The notes under the pieces are model-generated. The model saw only the letters and a program-made list of their open reading frames with translations, did not search any database and was not told where the DNA came from. From Pomphorhynchus laevis (lineage: Eukaryota > Acanthocephala > Palaeacanthocephala > Echinorhynchida > Pomphorhynchidae), in NCBI GenBank assembly GCA_012934845.2, contig WNNJ02001894.1, forward strand, positions 1 to 64,000: a stretch of 64,000 nt of DNA. Reading direction: 5' to 3'. The position numbers were made by a program, and so were the translations under genes. How positions within the stretch are numbered: the stretch's first letter is position 1; every line of letters starts with the position of its first letter. Of the stretch, positions 39,001 to 54,000 are shown one piece after another.

Positions 39001-42000
39001 CTATCAATATCGATGATAACGTCTATCATTAGCTAAGCAATAATTTATAGTTTGTTAAACAGATTGTAATCAGAATAGTCAGAAGATAATCTCGCATTTG
39101 CTAATCTATTCTGTAACACTTACTGAGTTTGACCAATCACTTAACGATCCATTGATTGATAGTAGTGCAATCATTAAAGGTATCAATTCATTGCAGATTT
39201 CTTCGCTATATACAACAAATACATTACCAACGGTAATGTTTAGGCATTCGATTGGTTTCCGTTTGCGAGATGCAATTGCATTTTCTAATACGGCCTTGAT
39301 ATCTAACGCAATTCCTACCAAGTAGCTACATTGGGTTTGCTTTGCTAAATTGATTACAATGAAAATAATTTAATCCAATAATGTTTCAAGATAACTGGTA
39401 ACATATATATTCTAATTAAAAAATACTAGTCATTATTACGCCACTTAGAATAAATGTATTGAACTACTCATAAATTATAAAATCTAATTTACATCATTTA
39501 AATATATCATTAACCTAAATTGATATTATTTTAATAAATAGTTACGGATATTCATGAGGTGCAAAAATGCAGTAGTTTTATAAGGAGCAAATTAAATTTT
39601 ACATTAGATGTCGAATAACAAAAAATTGTTTTATTATTGATGACGACATAAGTTAAATGATTTAATGATTTAATTTTTTATTTCTTATCATTTTATCTTT
39701 TAATTTTTTCATTTGTTACATCATTAGGGTAATCTAACTTTTGAAAGTAGAATAAATGTGAAAAAAAAATACAATTTGGAAACATATCAATAAAGTTCGT
39801 TTAGACTCAGATAAAGTCAATCGATACAAAAAATATCAAAATCATTTTTGTTGTCATTCAACTATACATGATTGTTACTGGATATTTAAAAATTTTAAAT
39901 ACAAATCAGGTTAGATAATAAATTATATAATAAATAGTTATTTAAAAAAATTGATTTAAAATTAAAAAAACTGTTAGATTAAGTAGCCACACAAAAAGAT
40001 ATTTTTAGTATAACGCTTCGCTTGTGCAAGCATTTAAAGTAGCACATGTTATGTTCTAGAGATGGTTTCATCTCTTAGCTAGGTTCAACAATAGATATTT
40101 AAAGTGCAACCTTCTTCAATGAATGCATACGTGTAACTTTGCATCCCCATTTTCATATCAAAAATTAATATAATTTACTAATACCAAATTTAATATAAAT
40201 ATTAAAAAATATAAAAAAGGTATAAATACTAATGCCAAATAACAACGCAAAGCAAACGTTTTGAAAATTTTATCTATTAGAAAGAATAACTCGGCAGTCA
40301 ATAAAGTAAATTATCTATAATGTAGAGATTCGATAAGGAATGCTCGTTTTTTACAATAACGGTTAGATATATTCTTAAATGACACTAATTAAATTCGAAG
40401 AAAAGTCATTTCACAATTTTAATCTGAACAATAATGTTTTCCGAAACGACATTAATGATTGTAAAAATACGAACGTGATTTATTACGTAATTGCAAATAT
40501 ATTTAATCGAAAAAGTAGTATAATAAAAAACAGTAGTATAATAAAGTAAAAGATTAGTTTAATAGAAATTAATGCAAAAATACCTGCTGAAACCTTTCGC
40601 GCTATATTTTGATACTTTTCATAATTTAAAGGTTGAATTTCAAAACTGTTTTGTGAGTCTTCTAGATTGGTCAATGAATGAGAATGTGAATTTGATGCAA
40701 TTCCTGACTAAATTGAACAGATGATCTATTTGTATAAATATAGCAAATTTGAAAAATTAAATTCAGAACTCTGATTACATACGAATTTGTACATACAACA
40801 ATACTAATATTTTAATATTATCGATTAATTTTATACTAATAAAATATATTATATCAACTACTGAATATGTAGAAAATGTTTCATAGATTAGATAACTTAT
40901 AAAATTAAGAAACTTATATAAGTTAATTAATTTCAAAAAAAACTAAAGTAAGTGATAACAAATAAGCTTAAAATAAGACAATTTTGGCTGTATTGTTATT
41001 AATTAGGTGTTTGTTATATGTTGATAATTCGAAAAACCGTTTCGTGATTGCAGATGAAATATATGTATTTTAAATAACCTTCATGTGAGAAGATGATACG
41101 GAACTTACTTCGAATCCGATCAGCTAAATAACATATCGGTTTGAATAAAAGCAATTATAGCAAGTTATATAGATGTAGATTAGATTTTAGTTGCCTAGAC
41201 TGTTGTAGGTGACTTCGATTACCTAAACGGTGAATTAGATTGCTATTGTTGTAATTATTGGATTTCTGAATTGGAAAGTTCTTATCGTTTAATAATTAAT
41301 TTTGTATTTGTAATTTACATCTGTAGAAAAAGGCGCGTTATTCCATCCGCAGTTTCGGTTTCTGCTTAAGATTAAAAAAATATATTTGATGTATGCAAAG
41401 ATGCTGACACATTTTAGTTTTTTTAAATTCTAATATTAAAATTTAATATTAAATTTTATGATCTTTTTACAAAATCATAAAATGACAAAAATATTATTGA
41501 ATTAAGATAAATACTTCCGTATATTTTGAAATATAGTCATAAATGTAAAGAATGAGAAATATGCACCTATTACACGATCTATTCAAATGAAACTGAGCCA
41601 AACGATAATAATAACCTTTGAAAAAATATAGCAATGACAGCAATTCGGTAATCGATATATTGTTTGGATGGCAATTGACGTATTAATAAAAACAAAGCAA
41701 AATAGAATACATTATTTGTAATATTTCACTAAAATGTAAATACTAAAATGTAAAATAAAATGTTAATATTATATATTTAATATTGATAATTTTCAACTAT
41801 TTTATATTTGTTAATTATGTAAAATATAGATGATAATTGTTAATCTACATCACATATCACATATGCATCAGAAATAACTAAATTGCATATAACATTTTTC
41901 TTGAAAATGTGACAATCCTGCTCCAAAATTCAAAATAATAAAGTATTTTATATATTTATCAACAACAAGCTATTTACAGTTGGAAAACATACAAATCATT

Positions 42001-45000
42001 AAAATTGTCTAAATGACAACATTCAAAACATATTTCCAAATATGTGCAATATATACTATTGAGAAGTACAGAGAAGTTAATGATGTGCCACAATACTATG
42101 TATAGAAAGATATCAGAAGTGCAACTATTATCTTTACAGTGTTTGTTTACTTCAGTTCCAAGACTCGATATAACGGTGAAGGTTCCATTAATATTGAAGG
42201 GCATGTTACCTCTACTGATCATGTATTAAAATTTCAATAAATTATTTTGCTACAATCAACTGAATGTGTTTGTCCAGCATTACAGACCCTTCAAATGATG
42301 TAACATTGCGCGATGAAAATACTTAAATTATAAAAGTTAAACTACAATTTCTGAATGTATAAACCTTTCTGAATTAATCTTAAATTTAAGCAAAAAATCT
42401 ATTTCAAATTTCATAATTACCTCGCTAAGACTTCCAATAACTCCGATAATAACCGAATATATTGCTGGTGTCAGATTTGCACAAATTGAAGAAAATTTGC
42501 ACTCGACAATAATATCACCCTGTGATTCTTTTGTTTGCTTCATTGTGATATCTGCAACGCAAGGACGCAATACTTGCACGGCAGGGCGATCTTTCCTCTC
42601 AAGCATCACATTTATGTCCTTCATGTGTAGACTAATTTCAAGAACTTCAGTTATATACCATTGTATTAATTTTAAATCGCAAGTTGCCTTAGTACAAAAT
42701 GCCGTATTAATATTAAGCTAAATTTATATTAAATTAAATTTATCACCTACATATAGCAAAAGAATTTGACTGTCGTGCTTTTCAGGTTCTGCGTACAATG
42801 CGACTCGTGGCAACACTAATTCTCCTTTTATCTGTATAGCTCTAAGTTTGCCTCGATTGGCCTGTTGATTCCCTTCAATTTCTTTGATCTCCGTGTTTTC
42901 ATCAAACTCAACAAACTTTTGTTTAGTATGAGAAAGATCGCCGAGACGGATTATTGAGCCACCTTCAATTTGCATAATACAAACTCGTAGAAAATATAAA
43001 ATTGTTGTTAATACGTTAATTTATATAACCATGATTTTAAAAGGATTATTTTCTTAAACTTTTGAAATTAAATTATAGTAAAATGGGTAAGACGTAAAAA
43101 GCAAATAAGCGAAAATGAACCAAAAGAGAGACGTAAATCTACTGAAGTATTTAGACTGAAAATTATTGTTGGCCAAGACTAGAATAAAATTAATATGACT
43201 GAACTTTACTGAGTGAAGTTATGCGAATAAAAAGCGTTAACAACAAATGTTTCTTCCACGCATGGAATCCAAAATACAAAAACATATGTCTATTTAATAC
43301 TGTGGGAAAAACAATATTAGGGAATTATTAAATAATAATTTAAAAAAGCTTAAACAAAGCCAAACGTTACCTTCAGTTCTCATGTCAAAGACTGTTCCTG
43401 CAGACAGATAAAATACAGCATCCATCACAAATTTATACAAATAGAGCAAAAACGGCAGGCAAAGGTTTACACATATTTCACCAAATTTGAATATTATCAA
43501 GACATCTTTATCAGTGGTATATCGAATATCCGCTGTAAATATATTAACATTTGAATAATCTCCCTGTCCTCGATCCATTTTGTTGTCGGTTATTGGACAA
43601 ATTACACTTCAAATTAAAACATAAAGGATCAATATGAATTGAAACAAGTTTAGTTGAAAGTTTTCTTACTGATAGGAAGTAGCGAAAAATACATGAAAAG
43701 TAAAAAATCAAATACAGTAGCGATGGTCGACATTATTCGACAACATTAAGCATTTAAAACATATATAGTTAAATACTTCTAAACCTACCTTAAAATATCG
43801 ATTTATTTAAATCCTACGAGAAACATTTCAAATCAACAGCGCAATTTAAACAATTAAGGGTTAGCAACATGCAAAAATCGGAGTGATCACACACAAATAA
43901 TGGCATTTTAAACTCTCTCGCAAAATCTTTCGCTTTCACGAAAATTATAAATAATAAAATTTCTAGTTTTTGGAGAAACAGCTATAAAAATAGAATTCAT
44001 ATGGGTAGACAGTTGTAGTAGACGCATATTATAAAATAAACTGATTTTGTGGTGTACAAATGTAATACTTAAATCGTATTATGCATTAAGATATATTTAC
44101 TCGGAGTCGCCATCTGATAATAAATAGACGATTACAAAATAACACGGATTTAAGGGCATACATATTTTAGATACACGCAAGCTTTACTTTTAATAAATAC
44201 AAATTATATAGTGAATGTTTATGGAAAAACAACAATTATTGCTGTTTTGCAGTCATTAATTTCGGCCGCTCATAATATGATTACGACGATGTTTTAATTT
44301 TCTTACAACCTTTGATATGAAATTTGAATTTCAGATCAAGGAAGATATATTTATAGAGTCAAAAAAGAGCCGAACAAGTTTAGTGTTATATCTCAAGAGC
44401 TTCAGCTATAATCATCAGGAATAGTAAAGCGTAGATCCAGAATATACTTTCGTGATGGCGAAATCAAAATTATTGAAGTATTGGAAAAGGCTGGTTCTAT
44501 TTTTAGCTATAAATTTCTCATCTTAGGGTCAACCTTTAAATATAAACTGTCAATTAACACTGTAAATAAACTTAGTAGATTTATTAAGTATATTATTCCA
44601 TACTTTATAAATTTGCAATTTTAGAGCAGTATCAATAAAAACCTAATTTATCTTTCCATTTTGCTAGCTGCTGTTAGCATTATCAGAAACAAAAAGTACA
44701 ATTTATACTTTTACACTAGCAGCTAGCTAAATTTAAAAATAAATAAGAATTTAAAAAAATCATGCTACACAATTTCAAATTAAAAAATAACTTGCAACAT
44801 CAAAACGTTTATATGCATATATGCAATAAAACCCTTGATTAAATAGCGGCAAAAGAAAATAAGAACGCTTTAAGCTTTTTACTAAAAATTCTTTGAACAG
44901 AAAAATAATAAAAATGCTTAAACGTTCAGATAAATGCTTCATGCTTTTAGCTTATCGTCAGCATAGCACATTGCCATTTTTGATTGAAATTTTTTATAGT

Positions 45001-48000
45001 AAGAGTTTGCTATTATTGATAGAATGGCATAAGCTATCCACTTAGCTGATTAATTTATAACTTAAAAGTGTATATTTGCCGAATATCTATTCTGTCGGAA
45101 AATGGTGTGAGTGAGCTCATAGCTAAATCTCGTGCCTAATTAGAACACTACGAATTAGCTGTAGGAAGCTCATTCATAATTATAAAACAATATTTAGTCG
45201 GCAAATCAAAATAATGATTTGGCAACTGTTTCAAATAGTATAATATAACTATTATAGTTTAATAATATATATAATATATTAAAATAATACCATGGATTTT
45301 AGAAATGTATAGATCAAATATAGTTATTAAATCAGCTATTACTAAATACAAAAAAAATCATTTTTATGTATCCGAAGACGATTACAATAGCTGCAAAAAT
45401 GTTTTGAAACTTTAAAATATTCTTATTTATTTCAAAATTGAAAAACAATTTACAAAAGAAATTATATGGATACTTTTAAACAATTTAATTAATAAAAAAT
45501 AAAGCTTTGAATTTTATTTTTATTAAGGAATGTGATATAAGCATCAATATTAACACAAATTAGATATAATCATTTTGCATTAAGTCATATCATTAGAATA
45601 TAAATGCATAATTTAACATATCACTTGAAATACATTGCATATTTATAAATAAAAGACGGGTTCAATTCTCTTAAAATTGAATAGCCATATATAGTTGTCA
45701 TTCACACATACGCTATTATTCACTAACATTTCAGTTAACAAATTACAATCTATCAAGACATCAACCGTGATCAGACGTATTTACAAGAATGTTCTCTATT
45801 ATAAGTTAAGCAGCTTCGGAAAAATTCTAATGTAAATAAAAATACATAACGCATCATCGATAATTTTTGAGATTTTTAGCGTGATGGCTAAATATTCTTA
45901 CCTTCGAACGGCCAATTTAGAATCGACTCTTACGTCCTCTATAAATACCGGTCCAATACGAATATTTGCGTCATAAGTTCCGTCTTTATTACTCCGAAAG
46001 TTCACTTGAGACATAAGAATTTTTAGCATGGCCATCGACTTACGCGTAGACTTCGTTGTGGTCATTTGACTTGGTGTATCTTAATATTATTAACAATTAG
46101 GGTATGAAATTAAGACAGAAATAGCACAAACCTGATAATTCAATAATAGTGAGATCAACACCATGCAGAACAATATTTATTCCAATCTCTGGGGATGAAC
46201 TGAGACTGCTGGTGGCGGCTGGTTCTGCAGTAAAATCGCTCTCACTAATAAATTCATCAGTCACAATAAACGATTCAGCACGCTTTGCTGAAAAATCTAA
46301 AAAGCATAAATATCAAATAGTTTCAGATAACAAAAGCTAGCAACTATATTGTTTTCCTTTCCCTCTCGCGAAATACGGTAAAACAATCAGTTAAATATAC
46401 CTGTATCCTCCATTGAAGTTGCTAATTGCGATACAGAAGAAAAATTTAAAATATTGTCTTCTAATACAGCCATGAAAAGTTGAGTGCTGGGTAATGATAA
46501 TTCGGCCTAATAAAGGGAAAATTTCGAAAAATTAACAATATTAATAGTAAAATAAAAAATATGTACAGTGGAAATATTTTTGTTTGTTATCAAATTTTTA
46601 CTTTTTAATATTTTGTATTGATATTATATTTTTTATATTATAATAGCTGTTCCAATGGTATTGTTAGCATTGAGAGATTTATTATCGATGACAATAAAAC
46701 CCTTATGCAATTGAGCTCTTTGTTTCTTCACAGCTTTATAAGCATGAAAAATCGCATGCATGAATAAGCAGACTCTACCACTGACTAAATGTATATTTCA
46801 AAAATCCACACTTTTATTTTATGAATTAATTATTCAAAAGTCCAAGTAATATCATCTTGTGAAATAAATTCCACCTACCCACCTTGACAAGATCTATTTT
46901 CGATGAGATTTTAGCCAGCGTAAAATTTTCGTCAAGTGGCGTGGACTTGGACCGTATTAATACAAGAACCTCGAACGTTAATTCCAATGGGTGAATAATT
47001 AGCTCTCGTACTTCAATTTCATCAATAGATTCCATGTATACCCTAGAGTAACAGACAACATTACGCTTCAATAAAATTCTATTATCAATAATAAACTAAT
47101 TACATATTAACTGCTAAGATAATAGCTTTTTGAAATAAATACTAAACAAAAAAACTTGAATTTCTTAGATTTGAATCATCACTTACAAATATGTAAAACC
47201 AAATCATAAATAAAGAGTAAAAGTGCCTTCTCTGACATTTTTTAAAAATTACATTGAGGGACAGAAATATAAGTAATTAAACACTTTGTATTTAATTCTT
47301 ACCAACTTCATCAAAGGTACATTTTACGTCTATAAAATTCGCATAATGATGTAAGTAAATAAAACTGTGTTAATCATTATCAACTCAATTAAAAGCAGAC
47401 AATAATAACAACTGTCAATATTGTTTTATACTAATTAAATAATATAGTAGTTTATTTTCACAACACATTAGTAATTAATACACAGTACTGCATACTGCAG
47501 AGGAAATACGATCATTCAATAGCATAACAACAATAACAACACCGTAATATAATACATTGTATTAACATGAAGTCGATACATATCCGTGATATGTTTTCTT
47601 GTGTTGCAACATAACCAACAATTAATAAATACAAAGTTAATAATAGTTAATTAACAACAGTAGTCGCTAACTAACAATAGCAGCCATTAATTAACAGATA
47701 CTATTGATATGATAATATTCACTGAGATATTGAACATAAACAATAATGGAATATACATAATAATGCATTAATTATATATAATAAATATGTAAGAAAGTTA
47801 TAAAATATTTTTAAATTTAATATTCAATTTAATAACTAATTAAATTTAATAAAATAAATATCAAATTCATTGTTCACACTGGGATGAAAGATATGTGAGT
47901 AAAATTAAACAGGACTTGAAAAGCGCATTAAATAACACAAATAGTACGCTTAAAAACGAAATTTGTGATCACAGTTGAAGAAATGATTATGTTATTAAGA

Positions 48001-51000
48001 TTGGGGAAATTCTAGTGTATCAAAATACAAAAATAAGTCCATTTCAAAATAAGAAAGCATATTCTTAATGAATAGAAATATTTATAATTCTGAGTTTCTA
48101 TTACTAATTTAAAAAAAAACATAATTGTAAACCTAGTATGGTGTAATGTTCTAAAACTATTTGAGCCAATCTCTGCACCCAGCAGTATAGAGCAATTCCT
48201 ACTGATGAGCTGGAATATAACCAAACAGTTTTCTTTTAGAAAGCTCGATTCATTTGCAGCATTTGCAAATTATAATCATTTGACGATTCTGCTGCTTTCA
48301 ATATTATCAAAACTTTTATTATTTTACTTCATTTTCATCGTATATATTTGCTTTTACGTCAATGCTGAAATATGAACCGCTGCTATGTTGGGTCAATGAA
48401 TAGGGCACTAAACCTGATTGCATAGCAGTTCAACCTGATGAACTCTAATCCTTATTCTGATACAATTAAAAGTATATTTGATACAATTAAACCAATTCAA
48501 TTCTTATTAAAGGGTAGTAGTTCCTCCTGATGACTTCTAATCCTTATTATGATACATAGTATGTTATTCATTAGTCAATTCATAAAAATTGACTTTTATT
48601 TTAACTTGATATAAATTATAAAAAAAATTATATAATAATTATTAATTATTTATAATTATTTATGATTATTCAATTTTTTAAAATTTATTTAAAAAATAGA
48701 TATGATCCTTTATCTTGATATTATACCAATGAACGTAAAATTGGCATGTGCAATTAAACATATTTATCAAAATGAGTACAATGGCAATTCATAAATTCTC
48801 AAAATAAAAACCTTGGAAATCTGGTCAATTTCACTTGTAACAAAATACATTTTTCTGATAATGAATGTAAATGATACACCTGAAACTTAAATATATGAAT
48901 TAAAATATGTTCTATTTTGAATTTCTCAAGTGTCATGGTCAATATTTACATAAATGATGTCACGGTACAACGTGCACTGTGACTAAGTTATATATTGCAA
49001 TTCTCAAGATACTTTGTAAAAACAAAATCAAGTAAAAAATTAATTATTTACAATATTAATTAATATTATAATTAATTCTACTTAATTACATTAGTTTATA
49101 GATACTTTACAATAAAACAAAATAAAATGTTTAGGCATTTGACGCTCGAATAAATAATTACATATTTCAATTCAGACATTTCTAATGAATTCATGAAATA
49201 TAAACTGCTTAGTGTTTTCACTAAGCAGCTTTAGTCAAATGCAAAAAGGTTTACGGTTTAAATGCTTACAGCCAAGAAAGGCATTAAGAATATTTAACAT
49301 AAATTGATGTCTAGCAAACAATCGAATAATATGATCATACCTTGAAGCTTGTAGGGACTTTAAAGTCAACTGAATAGTAGTGTAGATTGCGATTTTTGTT
49401 GCGTCCACATCAACAACTTCTTCTCCACTATTAATATGCAAATCACCCATTTGCAAAAGTAGACAATGACGAGAAATATTATTTCGTGGAACAAGTATCG
49501 AGGGAGCGTTTATTCTCGCTGTTAAAGAGATATCTGATTCGCCTGTACTTTTAATTACTTGTTTAGCATCACCTATCTTATTTTTTAAAAAGTAACAAAA
49601 AATCATAACCAATGTAACTTCAGTTTGCTTGTATTACTTGTTTGTACATGGTATCTCGGGCTTGATAAAGAACAGATTTAGTCAATGCAGCATCAACTTC
49701 CAGAAGACTTGAGGCGAAGTCAAACAAATCAAAGTAAAACTGGGAAAAGTATATAATACGAAGTCGTCCGACATGCAAATCAGCGATGGTTTTGCCGTTT
49801 GCATATAGTAAATTTGCCTGAAACACGTTATCATCCAACAAATTCACTATATCAACGTAGAAATCATTAGCTTGTGTTCGGCGCACAGCAATATCTCGCA
49901 AAGATACGTCAACGTAAAGTTGATGATTAGAGTCCACACCAGTTTTTAAGTTTAATCCTAAAATTAAGTAGTAAGAAAAACATATTATAAGATGCATGAC
50001 GTGATAAGACGTTAGTCACAGCAATTTATATCTTAATATTTAAAGTAGTTAGCTGGGTAATGTAAAATGAATGACACTTGACAGTATATCATCAATATTC
50101 TTTCAATTATCAGTTATCTGCAACCTGAAATTATCTCCGAAATTATTTCATATTATGATTTCATTACAATGTTTTTTAGCATGCTGTAAAACTAATTAAA
50201 TATACAGATTCAATTATCCAAAGTAATAGAAATACCTGCAACGTTATCGACGTAATTTATTAATGTAAATTGCATTGTCAATGCCATCTTCAGCGCTAAT
50301 TGCATACAGGACTAATAGAAGGCACTTTGCATACTTTAGTGTAAATCCGTTATGCACTGTCTTTTAATTATGTTTCTATGCTATTTTAAACAGTATTCAT
50401 TACTGTGTTGCTCACAATTTTATATTTCATCATTAATTTATGGTAGCGGCAATGCGATTTATTGATTCTTCCGTGGATAAAAAACTAAGTGCTAATGTGA
50501 AAATACGTTTTAAATATAGTATTTATAACATACACTATTTCCGCTGCCGTCATAAGAAAACTTAATGTTAATCACGTAACTAGCACAACAATTTAAACCA
50601 ATGTTCTATTAGTTTTAACTAATCACGTCAATAAAGTTTAGCATTCATAAAAATATACAATATTTAAATTAATTAAAATATTATAAATATTTGTTGAGCT
50701 ATTTATAAATTTAAAAAAATGATATTTATAAATTTTTATAAATAATTATGGAAGAATGTTTTACATAAACAACGCCTTTGAATGCTTAATGTAACATGAT
50801 AATTAACCAACAAAATGTTTTCCGATAATTTTTCATTCAATCAACCTACATTATTATGAATAAGAAATTTTGTATAATATCCGTTTTGATAACCGACACT
50901 TTTTGAGTTACTACTTGGGATGATGATTATATTTAAGAAAGTTTCTGCTTAATGTTACTAATTATCATTTTAAGTGTATATAAGGTGTATCTTATAAACA

Positions 51001-54000
51001 ACATCTTGAAAGTATTGAGAAATACTCATCGATTATTTGAACAGATTTAAAAATATATATGGATGATATAAGTAACATAAGTACCATTAACTATATAGTG
51101 ATATTGACCATTAAATAGTGATAAAGTCACATTGAATGTAGTTATGCTTGCTTAGAAACTTATAAATATCAATATTGGTATATTGAAAACTTTGCGAGTT
51201 AATTAAATCACTGTAAACACGGCGGCTTACCTTGTATAGCGATGTCTGAAAGTAAGCGATTATTCAAACCAATAATTTGCCAATTCACCGTGTTTAAGTA
51301 TCCTTGAAGCTGAATGACCGGTAGTGAATCTAAATATTGTTTGAATTATTGGCATTGTTAAAAGGTTTCTCTAACAAAATATAACGTAAGATTTACAGCA
51401 AACAATTAATAAATTGCTATAAAACATTTTTAAATCATTTTGACTGAAATTATTTACATAATCGTCAGCTAAAGTAGTTATCTAAGACAAAACAACTAAA
51501 TAAAGTTTGCGCAAAACGCAATTTTACAATACGCGCGATTTAAATATCACTTAAGCAATTTGTTTGATGATAAGTCCACAAACATATCGAACAGTAAACA
51601 TTGATACTATTATGTTTTGTGATATACAAGTTGTTTTGGGAATAAAAGTATTAATTGTATAGAAAATATCAGTTCTACTTAATCTAATATTTATCAGACC
51701 CTAGTGTAGATTTAAAGAAAATATAGCTCAAACCTTAAAAGTCTAAAATTCAAAACGTTGGAAGATAAAAAGAAGCAATTACATCATAAAAGAAAAATAA
51801 AATTAATAAGTTTTTTATGTACTTACTGAAATTAAATGCAGAAAACTTTACTGGTGATTTTGTAACAGAAATCACATCTTTGGATTCATCAGCTGAAGTA
51901 ATGGGAACTTTGCCATCAGTATCAGCCTTAGCATGTGTAATTCTACAAAGAAAACGGTACTTTATTACAATGCATGGTCAATGTAAATAAATTTTAAAGC
52001 AAATTATGTCAATAGCAACAAATAAATTATAAAAAAAATAAAATAAATATTTAAAACTATATTTACCTCTTCAAGTGTTATAACAATATAGTGATGATAA
52101 AAAGTTTTAATAATCAAATTATGATACAATTATTACAATCAGATAACATAATTTAAATGTTTTAAATAGCAATTATGATATAATAATTTACATTTAAATT
52201 ATTATTTAGGACAATATGTTCATCAATTTTGTTAACACAGCTTTATCATCTACAGCTTTTATATGCACTAATAACATTTCAACAAATTTACAATTTTTTC
52301 ATATTAATAATTTTTATGAATACTTCCAATTCTTTATTTACCATAAAAATTAATTATCTTAAATATGCTTATATCCTAAATTCTTTCAGATAAATATCAT
52401 TCTATCTGATAACTTCCATCTTATATACACTTCCATTCTATATTTATCAAGTAGCTTACGCTGTACAGAGGTCGCTTAAATCTAACTTATTTGTACAAAT
52501 AATCGTATATATTAAGGCTATTATGAAAAAAGCATTTTAGTATAAAATATTATGGTATTTAATGCAAAACATGTTTAGTTATTTTTGAAAGAAACAATGA
52601 ATTTCGTTGCATGGAAAAATATTAAATAAAATATTAATTTATAAAACATTAATGACTATTTCATTTATATTAATATTAATGATAATATTTATATTTATAT
52701 GTTAATATTTATATTTATATTAATGAATATTCATTTATATTCACATTAGTGAATATAATTCAGTATATATAATTAGTAAATCATGTTTTGCTATTGTTCT
52801 TAGATCAATAGCGCATTCACATAATTATTTAATTTGTTTATAAAAATAAAATAAAAATCATTAACTTTCAAATTAAACATAAATGATTTTTATCTATTTT
52901 CAAAATGATACCATTCCGCGTGAACTATGTTAGTCGTTTTAGCCAGACGCGAAAAAAGACGGAAACACTCTGCTAGATGCCGTTTCTTCATTTATTTATT
53001 AATTTATCTATTTATAGATAGATATCTATTAAAAATAGATATCTATTTTTATCTATTTATTAAATTTGGAATTTTGAAGAAATTCTATTTATTTGTAAAA
53101 ACAACGAGATAAATGTAGTAGAAAAAAAATAAATATAATTATGTAATTCAATAGATTTGGCGAAAAAGCATTTCAATATCTAAGATTTTAAAGTTTTGAC
53201 AGGCAAAACTTGAATGCTATAAAATCATTTAAATGAATTGTTGGAAATGTATGCTCCAAATTTCTAAAGTAAAATGTTAACATAATCTTTATAGGTTGAA
53301 TAGTCAACAAAATTATTAAAATAAAATAAATACAAACCCGTGTAAGATTGAGAGTCCATATTCTATAATAGAAGTCAAAACATCTTGCTTCAGTACAAAC
53401 TTGATTGAAGAGAAATCTAAGATGCCCAAATAGGCAATAGAGTCGAACAGTTTATCGTAGTAACTGCATGAAGGCCTTATCTATAAAGAACAATGTTATA
53501 CTTTCATGATGTCGTTTGAAGCATGTAACTTGCATATCTAAACTTTAGTACTATAAGTTCATCACGCTCCTCATTCATTAGAATCTCACGAGAAACATTA
53601 TTAAGGCTATGGATGCGGTTGTCAATCAGTTTTACGTTACTAATACCAAATCTGCCAGCAACGCCAAGTTTAGTCAAAGCCAAATCACATTGCAGAGTGT
53701 CCAAGGAAAATTTTAGGAAACTTTCGCCGACATGATGATTGTCGTTGTTGCTGTTTTCCTGTTTCGAAAGCTCCAATATCATTTTCGTCATATTAAAACG
53801 AAAGAGCATTTTCGTAAAGTTTGCATTTAAAGGACGAGAAGCCGAATTAACGTAATCAAAACAGCTGAAATTGAAACAAAAATAAAAAAGATACAGACTA
53901 ATTGATGACTTTGGAGAATACATTCAATTTTAAAATCTTGTAAAATATAAATTAGCATAGTTTTGTGAAATCTCCCTTATGTATAGCAATATCGCAGAAC

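Larger units (their letters stand above)
47043..49340. other. Vps13 intron with R1 copies 4 and 5
   Basis: Apart from the two R1 copies, only AT-rich sequence. Confidence 0.6.

Noticed and set aside
41974-42229. Possible Vps13 exon on the minus strand
   Set aside because: No acceptor/donor pair keeps frame with exons 21 and 22, which already join directly in phase 0, and no family motif is present.
48425-48530. Exact CTGATGA words in the tails of R1 copies 4 and 5 as hammerhead cores
   Set aside because: No GAAA at the right distance and no helix II follow them; copies 2 and 3 do not keep the word.
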